Under the pieces are notes generated by a model. That model saw nothing but the letters and a program-made list of their open reading frames with translations. It searched no databases and had not been told where the DNA came from. The translations under genes and the position numbers were made by a program. A stretch of DNA of 64,000 nt from an uncultured Actinomycetes bacterium. GTDB lineage: Bacteria; Actinomycetota; CADDZG01; WHSQ01. Positions 7,825 through 15,384 of this stretch are shown here, piece by piece. The stretch spans positions 248,001 through 312,000 of the forward strand of contig CALMBW010000020.1 of assembly GCA_937863385.1 (NCBI GenBank), in the 5' to 3' direction. Positions within the stretch are counted from its first letter, which is position 1, and the number at the start of each line of letters is the position of its first letter.

Positions 7825-9930
7825 TCATAGTGAAGTGCCCCCATCAGACTCGACGCTCGATTGCCACTTTGCCGCTACCTGTCGAATGACCGAGCCTGGC
7901 TCAGCATCCGGACCCGACCGCCACCTAGCAATGTAGTCAGGATCACTGCTGAAAGGCGGATCCACAACATGGGCGATTCGAGCTAAAGCGGGCGCACTGA
8001 CTGCTTCACCCAGCACGACCGCGTGCTGTCTTGCTAGACCCGGCAGTTGTCGAAGAACATCTCTCCCAGCAAGAGGAGTGGCGTGCCTAATTAGGTTTTG
8101 GTCCAATTCGTTTACGACTCGATGCGCGATTAGGGTGCCGCATTGCGAAACAACAGTGGTCGAAAGTTCTCCCGGCCTCTGAGAGGCAAGCATCAAGGAC
8201 ACCCCGAATTTGCGACCCTCTTTGGCTATGCGTTCAAAAGTGGCGGCCGCTCTGGAGTCTTTGCCCCCTGAGGTATTCGGAATGTACCGGTGTGCCTCCT
8301 CCAAGACAAGGAGCATCGGGAAGGAGGAACGGGGATCGACTCGTTGCGCGAAATCCATAATCAGGCGTGCTAGGAGAGCAGTCACATTTTCAAGTACATC
8401 GGCCGCGATTAGGCTCAGGTCGATTACGGTCACGGAATGCCTTAGGGCATCCTTCGAAGCGTCGGAGGGAGGCAATTCCCAAGGAGGCGCGCTACTGGCT
8501 TCCGACGCGACCCCTGCGTACCCCAATACGTGTCCAAGATATGCGGCAAGAGATTCGTCAAATTCGGGCACCCGAGTCAAGAAGTTGTACCTAGCGTCAG
8601 CTAGGAGTCGGCTCAGCCTCATCAACAACGTTGCTGCATAATTGACTATCCGCGGCTCATTGATCGACTCAAGTTCAATCCGGTCGGGAAGGTAAGTCCG
8701 GTACAACTCCTCCAATGAGTAATGCACCGGAGCATCGAAGTCTGCGGAGGCGACTGAAGCGCCCAAGCCGAGAGCGTCTATTGCATCATCAAGTTTTTTC
8801 TCAATTCCACGCACAATCGCGTCGAACAGTTCTCGCTGCTCAGCGGTGAGGTGAACGTCCCAAGCCTTCTTCGGATCCGTGACGAGATCGAGATCTTTCC
8901 ACTTAGCAACGAACTCGCCGATGCCAGTCCAAATTGATGCAGCCTCGTCCTGATTGGCCTCTTCCGCACTCTTGCGCAAGGATGATATTTCGGACTCCAA
9001 AGAAGAGAACTGGCCCGCAAGCGGTGGCTGCGGCGTGCGTGAGCCCGATTGATCAATCTCTCTTATCGTCCCTATCACCCGGCTCATGATGCGAACATTT
9101 GAGAGCAGATCTGATTCAACTCCTTCGCGGAGACGAGCATCCGCAATCGCTCTTTGGAGCAACGGGGCTTGGGCTAGCTCGCTGGCGCGGAGCAGGGATA
9201 GATGCTCTTCGTTGTTCATGAACCAGTGAGGTACGACTAAACCAGACTTCGCTCCGGGTTCGGGTCCAATGAGGAACGGATTTGCTTTCTTCGTTCGTTC
9301 AGACCCAGGTTGAAAACATTTGCTGTATTCCCCGTTCGAATCGAAAATGATGATGTTGGAATAGGGCACATCTAGCTCTAGCAACCCGTCAATGATTGCT
9401 GTCAATGTGCAGCTCTTGCCCGAACCGGTCGATCCCACGACAGCTGAATGACGGGCCAGGAGCACATTGGCGTCCAGGTATACGTCTTGGTCAGGCGCGA
9501 CGACCGCTTCCCCTAAGCGGATTGATGGTCCTTTACTCGGGCGAAATATCGTCTCCAGGTCAGCGCGCGTCGCTACTTCGACCGGCGCGAACAGTGAGGG
9601 GTAATTCGTGAGCCCAGAAAAAAACTCCGATCCCTCAATTCGACCGATCATCGTCGCGGAAAGCTCACGTCGGATAGCTGCCGGCAACCCGTACTCTCCC
9701 CGTCCACTCGGCTGCTGCTCTGCTACCTTGAGCCCTGTAATAACGGCTAACAGACGATGTGGACCGGCCGCCAAAGTGACGTAGGAGTTGATGGACCCTA
9801 GCGGCAGCACCCCAGAAGGTCCAGCCTTGACCATCCCAATCACCGACGGGTCAAGTTCGATGGAGATTCGTTCGCTCTCGATTGAGGACACCCAACCAAT
9901 AGCGTTGTTCTGCTCCCGGAGTGCCGTCAC
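7825..9930 (-). CDS. HerA-family ATPase of a SIR2-HerA defence pair
   Basis: This is a 701-residue HerA/FtsK-superfamily ATPase. An N-terminal beta-rich (HAS-barrel-like) domain precedes the Walker A motif GSTGSGKS at 166-173. FDSNGEY (about 197-203) matches the HerA strand after it, and a Walker B with LEEAH lies at 543-547. A C-terminal block with ASQRPGE and an arginine-containing VVNELDQN segment completes the core. HerA hexamers are DNA translocases; paired with SIR2 proteins they form an anti-phage complex. The GTG start overlaps the SIR2 stop (GTGA), so the two are translated in a fixed order. A helical insertion of about 250 residues separates the Walker motifs. The function assignment rests on the pair as much as on the protein. 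Confidence 0.9.
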   Translation of the reverse strand: MTALREQNNAIGWVSSIESERISIELDPSVIGMVKAGPSGVLPLGSINSYVTLAAGPHRLLAVITGLKVAEQQPSGRGEYGLPAAIRRELSATMIGRIEGSEFFSGLTNYPSLFAPVEVATRADLETIFRPSKGPSIRLGEAVVAPDQDVYLDANVLLARHSAVVGSTGSGKSCTLTAIIDGLLELDVPYSNIIIFDSNGEYSKCFQPGSERTKKANPFLIGPEPGAKSGLVVPHWFMNNEEHLSLLRASELAQAPLLQRAIADARLREGVESDLLSNVRIMSRVIGTIREIDQSGSRTPQPPLAGQFSSLESEISSLRKSAEEANQDEAASIWTGIGEFVAKWKDLDLVTDPKKAWDVHLTAEQRELFDAIVRGIEKKLDDAIDALGLGASVASADFDAPVHYSLEELYRTYLPDRIELESINEPRIVNYAATLLMRLSRLLADARYNFLTRVPEFDESLAAYLGHVLGYAGVASEASSAPPWELPPSDASKDALRHSVTVIDLSLIAADVLENVTALLARLIMDFAQRVDPRSSFPMLLVLEEAHRYIPNTSGGKDSRAAATFERIAKEGRKFGVSLMLASQRPGELSTTVVSQCGTLIAHRVVNELDQNLIRHATPLAGRDVLRQLPGLARQHAVVLGEAVSAPALARIAHVVDPPFSSDPDYIARWRSGPDAEPGSVIRQVAAKWQSSVESDGGTSL

Positions 9931-11216
9931 TGAACGTCCACTTTGTTGGCTTCAATAGAGCCCAACAAAGCTTCCTCCACTTGCTGGTCGCCCGGGTCGT
10001 TTTCCGAACCACTGGGGTCCGGGAGCATCGTTGAAGCCATCGCTTCAAATGTTGACGTTGATCCGGTCAACACCATGACGCGAGGATCTTCAAGTGCTGC
10101 GAGCCGCCCGAGACGAGTATCCGTCAACTGCGGTTCCGGCCGTCCTTCTTCGGGTGCTGCATCCTTTTCTATGACGTCTTTCGGATTCACTACCAATAGA
10201 GAGAAGGATGGATTGGCGCGGAGAGCCTGGTAAATGAGTCTGTTTATATGCTCATCAGCGAAGCTATAGCCGATGACGACTAGTGCCGATTGGCTCGCCG
10301 ACACCGTGGTGGAGAAAATTCTTAGCAGATCTGCGTACGGATAACCCAACGTATCTGACTCCTTGTATGGAGTCGGATAGATGAGGGCAAGATCTCCTCG
10401 CGATGGTGTCTCACCCGTTTGAACGACCTCCTGCGAGCCACTGATTGTTCCCCGGGCGGCCCAGTTGAGGCTCCCATGGATCTTGTACAACCGAAGTGCT
10501 CGTGGGACCCTATTGAGCTTTCGCTCGCCTTCTTCTGAGGAAAAATAAAGATCTAGGTCGTAACTTTCCAACCTCATCTGTCGCCGAAGGGAACCGACAA
10601 AACCATCAAAGAATGAAACCGATGACTCATCTAGGGCGCGCTCAATTGCTACATCGTAGTTAGTTGTAAACACCTTCATGCGTGGCAACTCGCCTCTCCG
10701 AGCAGCGAGCACCTTACGGAAGAACTCCTGATGGATTTCCCACGGTTTTGAGGCGTACGGTGACGTCCTTGGGATTCGGGCAGGTAGCTCACAGGCTTTG
10801 GCCAGTGCAAAGTTCAACTTCGCTCTCAACTCGTGAACAACTGAGATGGAAAGCGAAGAATCCTCACTAGTCACCGAGTCCAACTTCCAAGACCGCGCGT
10901 AGGACAAGGAACTGGATAGAGAAGCCAGAACCTCCTCAAGATTTCCTTCCTTAGCCTCCAGCAAGGAGGCTAAGAGACCTTCTTCACTACTCTCTAGCGA
11001 TTCCTCTGCCGCAGCAAACATTTCCATCGCAGCTTCCAGCGAGACCCGTCGGATAGCTGGCAGACCAAGATGGAACGAAGCCCCAGCTCCAATTAACAGA
11101 GAAAGATTGCGCACTTGGAGGATGTTTCCGATCGTCTCCCGAAGTCGTCGGAGACCGTCAGGATGTTCCGAATCAAGACGGCGGTGACCTCCGACCAATA
11201 AAGTCCAGTCCGCCAT
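9927..11216 (-). CDS. SIR2-domain protein of a SIR2-HerA defence pair
   Basis: The 429-residue product has the sirtuin-like NAD-binding landmarks: LIGAGAS (41-47), TTNYD (184-188) with the conserved Asn, and KIHGS with His247, the usual catalytic base. A GYSF segment near the C-terminal half of the fold is also typical of SIR2_2-type defence proteins. Such proteins usually degrade NAD+ when triggered by phage; some SIR2-HerA complexes also cut DNA. The start is ATG with GGGGAGG five bases upstream, and the gene leads the operon with HerA. This is an established class of system, so novelty lies only in its context. NADase activity is inferred from the intact motifs. Confidence 0.9.
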   Translation of the reverse strand: MADWTLLVGGHRRLDSEHPDGLRRLRETIGNILQVRNLSLLIGAGASFHLGLPAIRRVSLEAAMEMFAAAEESLESSEEGLLASLLEAKEGNLEEVLASLSSSLSYARSWKLDSVTSEDSSLSISVVHELRAKLNFALAKACELPARIPRTSPYASKPWEIHQEFFRKVLAARRGELPRMKVFTTNYDVAIERALDESSVSFFDGFVGSLRRQMRLESYDLDLYFSSEEGERKLNRVPRALRLYKIHGSLNWAARGTISGSQEVVQTGETPSRGDLALIYPTPYKESDTLGYPYADLLRIFSTTVSASQSALVVIGYSFADEHINRLIYQALRANPSFSLLVVNPKDVIEKDAAPEEGRPEPQLTDTRLGRLAALEDPRVMVLTGSTSTFEAMASTMLPDPSGSENDPGDQQVEEALLGSIEANKVDVQ

Positions 11217-11565
11217 TTGTGCCTCCCCGCTGTTAGAAGCTTGGTTCGATAGTAACGAAAGGCGAGTCCCGAGACTGGTCGGTCATTAGGTGCCGTTGGG
11301 TCCGTTACCGGCACCTCAATGTCAATGAAGTGACTCACAGATTGCGCCTCTTCGAAATGGGCATTGAGAAAACCCTGGGCTCAGACCAAAGGAATCCCAC
11401 CTGGGATACGCGCCGAACTCGCGCTGGCTTGAACCCCACGTCTATCTCGGTTTGGTCCCCTTGCGCTTTGTTCCGCCTTTGCGCCCGAACATCTCAACTC
11501 TCTTTCTGTCTCACGTCCTCTCTATCTTCCTACATGAGGGGTGAGACAAGAACAAGGAGCATCGG
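11217..11565. other. 349-bp divergent intergenic region
   Basis: It separates the SIR2 gene from the rightward membrane gene and holds both ribosome-binding sites (GGGGAGG for SIR2, AAGGAG for the gene at 11566). Two short frames cross it, one on each strand, but neither has convincing composition or a good start. I see no repeat or RNA gene. Confidence 0.45.
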
Positions 11566-12129
11566 TTGACTTGGATCGCACTGGGCGTCGCCGTCGGTGG
11601 GCTCGCTATCGGAGGGGCGATCGGTTTCGATGATCTTGAGCTAAGCCCTTACCAGCTTGATCTGCTCAAGACCCTGGGATCAACCCTCGGAGGGCTAGCC
11701 GTTCTGGGGGGCGGGGCGAGGTATCTCACCGAACGTCAACGAGAGCTGGCGTGGAACAAGACGCGTTTCATCATCGAACTGTTCCAGGTTTTCGATGACG
11801 ATGACGACTACCGAAGAGCACGACTGCTGATCGACCACGCCGTAGACAGCGGTGACGAGGTCTATCTAGAGAAACTGACGGGGCCACTAAGCGCTCCGGT
11901 CGGCCGAAATTCCACCTGGGTGCGCGCATGCGATCAGCGGGGTTACCGCTGCGGAGTCAGTGAAGTGCTTTCAGCGATGACAATGGGAAGGACAAGATCT
12001 GCTGAGATCCATCCGGTAGCTCGACCCTCACATCGGCCTGAGCCCTGGGACCAAACCCTCGGGTCTCGAGTATCCGGCCCTCCAGTTCCGCTTGTTCCCA
12101 AGAGACGAGCACTTGCTGACCAGGTCTAA
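11566..12129 (+). pseudogene. Membrane protein with an aberrant C-terminus, probably truncated
   Basis: TTG at 11566 follows AAGGAG at good spacing. The first ~105 residues look genuine: a glycine-rich hydrophobic helix (about 3-20), a second hydrophobic helix (about 36-54), then an acidic helical domain (WNKTRFIIELF, then YRRARLLIDHAV). From about residue 110 the composition changes to Ser/Arg/Pro-rich. The last 173 bp overlap the convergent nucleotidyltransferase gene antisense, so the tail is probably read-through rather than native sequence. A deletion or an insertion of the HTH-nucleotidyltransferase module next to it would explain this. The original family is not clear; small two-helix membrane proteins of this shape often accompany defence genes. 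Confidence 0.5.
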
Positions 12130-12640
12130 AGCTCTTGCGCTTCTCCTCCAGGATCATCCGAAGGGTGGGCAGCTGCTCCAGGTCTCGTTCTCTCGCTACG
12201 GCCTGCTTGGAGCGGATGATGTCTTCTAGGGCTGCGACCCTCAGTTCGAAGGTGCCGAGTTCTACGGTCTCGGCACCACGCGCGAGATCTTGATACCCGT
12301 TTGTGCCGCCCGGCCTATGGATGATGTCGAGGTCGCCGTACTTGGTTCGCAGATGCAGGAAACGGAACTCGACGATCCACTTCTGAAGCTGCCGGCCCGA
12401 GAACTCAACCCGCAAGACGCCCTCAGGAGCATCCTCAGACTTGAGTTCAGCACTCATCTCATTCAGGGCATCGGCAAGGGCATCGAGGTTCGAAAGTGTG
12501 AGGTCGGGCACGATGTCGACGTCATCAGTGCTCATCGGACTGCCGTGGATGATGCCTCCGGTTCCGCCTACGACAACATGCTCGACACCATGCTTGGCCA
12601 GGGTCTCGAGCAGGGGGATTGGATCGAACTCGGGAGTCAT
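11957..12640 (-). CDS. Nucleotidyltransferase, toxin-like partner of an HTH antitoxin
   Basis: The start is the ATG complementary to 12638-12640, which overlaps the stop of the upstream HTH gene (ATGA). The longer upstream frame would overlap that gene and is not needed. The 227-residue product has the polymerase-beta-type nucleotidyltransferase signature: VVVGGTGG near 22-29, then GSP followed by DVD at 40-42, and a third acidic position in YGDLDI. This is the minimal NTase layout seen in MNT, AbiEii and MenT-like toxins, which transfer nucleotides or pyrophosphate to tRNA or protein. The C-terminal third (from about 170) is a small beta-rich segment. The toxin role is inferred from gene order and coupling. 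Confidence 0.8.
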   Translation of the reverse strand: MTPEFDPIPLLETLAKHGVEHVVVGGTGGIIHGSPMSTDDVDIVPDLTLSNLDALADALNEMSAELKSEDAPEGVLRVEFSGRQLQKWIVEFRFLHLRTKYGDLDIIHRPGGTNGYQDLARGAETVELGTFELRVAALEDIIRSKQAVARERDLEQLPTLRMILEEKRKSFRPGQQVLVSWEQAELEGRILETRGFGPRAQADVRVELPDGSQQILSFPLSSLKALH

Positions 12641-12963
12641 CCCGCCGTCCTTCGGATGCTCTGTCTGAGGTTCTCGAAAGATGCTCGGCTCTTCGTCGCA
12701 CGTTCCAATCGCTCCCGCGGAGTCATCGCCAACCACTCTCTGACTAGTAGCGCATGCTGCTCGTCTCTTTGAACGATCCGGGTTGAGAGATCGAGCCCAC
12801 ACGCCCTAACGGCTTCGACCACGACCTCGAACGTGGGCGATCGCTTCCCCGTCTCCCACCGAGCGATCACGGACTGGGTCGTGCCCAGGAGCTCGGCCAA
12901 CTCGCGTTGAGTGAGACCACCTCTCTTGCGGGCCTCCTTGATCAGCTCTCCTCCGCGTCTCAT
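12637..12963 (-). CDS. XRE-family HTH protein, antitoxin-like
   Basis: A helix-turn-helix of the XRE/Cro type spans about residues 7-58 (KEARKRGGLTQRELAELLG, then SVIARWETGKRSPT). The C-terminal 50 residues are helical and charged and could wrap a partner. The gene is first in a two-gene operon with the nucleotidyltransferase, whose start overlaps its stop. TACGCT lies 6 nt before the ATG, so the message is probably leaderless. Repeats over the promoter suggest that it represses its own operon, as many antitoxins do. Confidence 0.85.
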   Translation of the reverse strand: MRRGGELIKEARKRGGLTQRELAELLGTTQSVIARWETGKRSPTFEVVVEAVRACGLDLSTRIVQRDEQHALLVREWLAMTPRERLERATKSRASFENLRQSIRRTAG

Positions 12964-12969
12964 AGGCCC

Positions 12970-13033
12970 AGCGTACAGGATTTCTATACCTATATAGCTA
13001 TCTTTTCTACACCCGTATGGATTTCTTCTATCC
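12970..13033 (-). promoter_or_regulatory. Promoter and repeat operator of the HTH-nucleotidyltransferase operon
   Basis: The -10 hexamer TACGCT is at 12975-12970. Upstream, read on +, three related blocks ending in CTA-(T/C/A)-CC lie at 12981-12990 (TTTCTATACC), 13003-13013 (TTTTCTACACC) and 13023-13033 (TTCTTCTATCC), about two helical turns apart. TATATAGCTATC between the first two adds dyad symmetry. This is the expected layout for a dimeric HTH repressor binding across its own promoter. Confidence 0.5.
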
Positions 13034-13044
13034 TGGCATGAGGC

Positions 13045-13431
13045 TCAGTAGCTGCGCTGGCGAAGGGGGCGGATCTTGAGGATGACCCGCTCGGTCTGGA
13101 TCGAGTCATCGGAGAAGTCGGTGCCGTTGTACTTCTGGCTTAGGGCGTCGATATGGGCCCGGGCCTGTGGCCCCCTCACCTCGTCGACGACCTCGCCCCG
13201 AACCTCGGCGTAGCTGTAAGGATCCGCTGCGTCCCAGACCGTAACGACGACCCTCGGGTCGCGCTTGACGTTGCGGTACTTCATGCGGCCGATCTCGGTA
13301 TTGATCAGAACGTACTCGTCGTCGGCATCGACCCACATCACGTGGGTGGACGGCGAGCCGTCTCGCATCAGCGTCGTGATGGTCCCGAAGTTGGCCGCAG
13401 TGGCGAGCTTCTTTACTTTCTCGTCGATCAT
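13045..13431 (-). CDS. PPOX-class F420-dependent oxidoreductase-like protein
   Basis: The 128-residue split-barrel protein starts with KKLATAANFGTITTLMRDGSP and continues with VMWVDADDEYVLINTE and RDPRVVVTVWD, the pattern of PPOX-family enzymes that bind F420 or a flavin. F420-dependent members are abundant in Actinomycetota and reduce small electrophilic substrates. The substrate here is unknown. The start ATG has GGAGG upstream. It stands alone between the HTH-nucleotidyltransferase operon and a 345-bp gap. Confidence 0.85.
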   Translation of the reverse strand: MIDEKVKKLATAANFGTITTLMRDGSPSTHVMWVDADDEYVLINTEIGRMKYRNVKRDPRVVVTVWDAADPYSYAEVRGEVVDEVRGPQARAHIDALSQKYNGTDFSDDSIQTERVILKIRPLRQRSY

Positions 13432-13776
13432 TGCTACCTCCGTAGTCGTTGACTGTTGGGTGCTTTACCCAGCGAGCTTCCTGCTATGGCTGGCTCGAAG
13501 TCGCCCAGCCCCATCTCGTCGCTCACGCTCACTCGCTTAGATCACACCATCAACGGCCTTTACAGGCTTGCAGGACAGCAACAAGCTGCGCATCTACAAA
13601 GCTGTGATCACCGAGCGCGTTACCCGGCGACAAGATCCTCCTAAGCGACGGAATCATGTACACGGGCGACTGCGCCCTAGCCTTCACCGGCGAAAAGCGA
13701 TAGCGAGAGCGGCGAACAACTCTTTCAGCCCGTGAGGTAACGCACAGTCCAAGCACCGCTCACAGAGACTGGATGG
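13432..13776. other. 345-bp gap, possibly with decayed coding sequence
   Basis: No intact gene is convincing. Two short in-frame + strand segments in different frames (around 13570-13630 and 13630-13701) have protein-like composition and could be remnants of one broken gene. I cannot assign a family, and chance is not excluded. Confidence 0.3.
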
Positions 13777-14763
13777 CTATGTGCCGCCGCGCGTGCCTCT
13801 TGGATCGCGCGTCGCGATGTAGTCATTGAGCCAAGCTCGAGAGCTCAGCCACAATCGGCCCTCCCTGATAGTTCTTAGTCTCCCGGCCAGCGCCAGTTGT
13901 CGAAGATATGCCGACGAATACGGACCTTGCGCGGCCAGCGAAGACAACGGCACAAGGCGGGCCTCCCCGGCAAGCCCAGGAATCAAGAATCGGTTGAGCG
14001 CCCCACTGACCGCTCGCGCCACGACCTCCGTTAGCGGTCGCCAGTTACCGCCATCAGCACTACGTAGGGCACGGAGATAACGCTGTCTCTGGTCGACCTG
14101 AATGACGGCCGGCGGATAACCGGCCTGCAACAGCATGAAGTTCAACACGAGTCGCCCCACCCGGCCATTACCGTCGACGAACGGATGTATCCGCTCGAGT
14201 TCAGCATGGTGGATCGCAGCGTGCTCCAGAGGGTGCTTTCCTCTCGGTTCCATCGTTGACTTCGACCACAGCTGAAGGTCGGGCACGATGGAGACCGGCA
14301 ACGCAACGTTCAGCCCGCGGACAGATACTCCAGACCGCCTCCATCGACCCGCCTGGTCGTTCGTTGGTGGAGGTTCAACAGCCCAAACGAGTTCCATCGC
14401 GCGTCGGTGAATCTCTGACAGGACATCCAGGGGAACGCCGTCGTAGTCCTTGGCCCGGCGATAAACCCAGTCCGCCGCTCTGGCATAACCTTCAACTTCA
14501 AGCACCTCGACAAGGGTTGCGGAGGCTTGGCGTTTCTCGACGAGATCCTCCACCTGGGCCCTCGTCATCGTGTTGCCCTCTATCGCGGTCGAATGATGAA
14601 CGTCATCGATCCAGATGGATCGGAGGATCTGATCGGCTTCCACGGCTCTCGGGAGACCCCCCAGACTCGCGCGAAGCAGTTCGACCTCCTCATCGAGGGT
14701 CTGAAGGATGTCTGAGAAGGTTGGCCTGCCGGGCCCAGTTTTCCTACGTTGGGCGTTGTTCAT
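13777..14763 (-). CDS. fic: Fic-family adenylyltransferase with C-terminal helix-turn-helix
   Basis: The catalytic Fic motif HPFVDGNGRVGR is complete at 193-204, so AMP transfer from ATP to a hydroxyl side chain is expected. An inhibitory helix motif (S/T)xxxE(G/N) is present near the N-terminus as STAIEG (58-63), which places the protein in the self-inhibited class II. After the Fic core, residues about 282-322 (SAYLRQLALAGRLRT, then WLSSRAWLNDYI) look like an excisionase-type winged helix-turn-helix. The protein could therefore bind DNA and control its own gene. TACTTT lies 6 nt before the ATG (leaderless). Length is 328 residues. Confidence 0.9.
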   Translation of the reverse strand: MNNAQRRKTGPGRPTFSDILQTLDEEVELLRASLGGLPRAVEADQILRSIWIDDVHHSTAIEGNTMTRAQVEDLVEKRQASATLVEVLEVEGYARAADWVYRRAKDYDGVPLDVLSEIHRRAMELVWAVEPPPTNDQAGRWRRSGVSVRGLNVALPVSIVPDLQLWSKSTMEPRGKHPLEHAAIHHAELERIHPFVDGNGRVGRLVLNFMLLQAGYPPAVIQVDQRQRYLRALRSADGGNWRPLTEVVARAVSGALNRFLIPGLAGEARLVPLSSLAAQGPYSSAYLRQLALAGRLRTIREGRLWLSSRAWLNDYIATRDPRGTRGGT

Positions 14764-14846
14764 ATCTCTAAAGTAGGAAAAATAGGGGTCGATTGCAACC
14801 CTTTTATTCCGCGTTCGAGCCTCAAGTAATCGTAGAAGTAGGAAAA
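14739..14846. repeat. Three copies of a GTAGGAAAA motif around the Fic start
   Basis: The 9-mer occurs inverted at 14739-14747 (inside the first Fic codons) and directly at 14773-14781 and 14838-14846; the two direct copies extend to the 11-mer AAGTAGGAAAA. The middle copy overlaps the Fic -10 hexamer TACTTT. The arrangement suits an operator for a DNA-binding protein, for which the HTH of Fic itself is a candidate. Confidence 0.45.
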
Positions 14847-14888
14847 GAGGCCGGCTGAGTCCGGGACCTCCGGTTCTAGACTTCGCCG

Positions 14889-15344
14889 ATGGCTGTGTTT
14901 GAGCTTGATCATGTGGCGATAGCAGTGCATTCCATCAAGGATGCGCTTCGGTTGTTCAAGGACACGCTCGGTGGTGAGTATCTGATGGGTGGAGAGATCG
15001 ATCCCATCTGGCGGTGGGTGCAACTTAGTTATCCGAACGGGCGCAAGTTGGAGTTGCTCGAGCCATTGGGCGACGGGTTCTTGACCAAGTTCCTGGACAA
15101 GCGCGGCGAGGGCCTTCATCACATCACTTTCAAGACCGACGACATCCACGCAGCGATCGAGAAGATCCAAGGCGATGGCTACGAGCTGGTGGACATCAAC
15201 ACCGACAACGAACATTGGAAGGAAGCGTTCCTGCGGCCCTCGAAGGCACACGGCACCCTCATCCAGATCGCGCAGTCATCCCAACCGGACGAAGTGGTTC
15301 GCCATCACTTGCGCCCCTCCAACTACGACGAGCTGTTCGGCTGA
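14889..15344 (+). CDS. VOC-family protein, methylmalonyl-CoA epimerase-like
   Basis: This 151-residue protein has the two beta-alpha-beta-beta-beta modules of the vicinal oxygen chelate fold. Likely metal ligands are His8 in LDHVAIAV and the histidine of GLHHITF. The overall pattern is closest to methylmalonyl-CoA epimerase, but the C-terminal ligand Glu of that family appears replaced by Gln (GTLIQIAQ), so another glyoxalase-type reaction is possible. It lies just upstream of the convergent acyl-CoA dehydrogenase pair, consistent with acyl-CoA metabolism. TAGACT 6 nt before ATG indicates a leaderless mRNA. Confidence 0.75.
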   Translation: MAVFELDHVAIAVHSIKDALRLFKDTLGGEYLMGGEIDPIWRWVQLSYPNGRKLELLEPLGDGFLTKFLDKRGEGLHHITFKTDDIHAAIEKIQGDGYELVDINTDNEHWKEAFLRPSKAHGTLIQIAQSSQPDEVVRHHLRPSNYDELFG

Positions 15345-15384
15345 GGCATCCCGAGCGCCCGCTCCTGGCATCGGAAGCGTTCGC

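Noticed and set aside
11093-11569. Two short frames, 11093-11338 (-) and 11330-11569 (+), at the SIR2 upstream region
   Set aside because: The first overlaps the well-supported SIR2 start, the second has unlikely composition; neither has a convincing ribosome-binding site.
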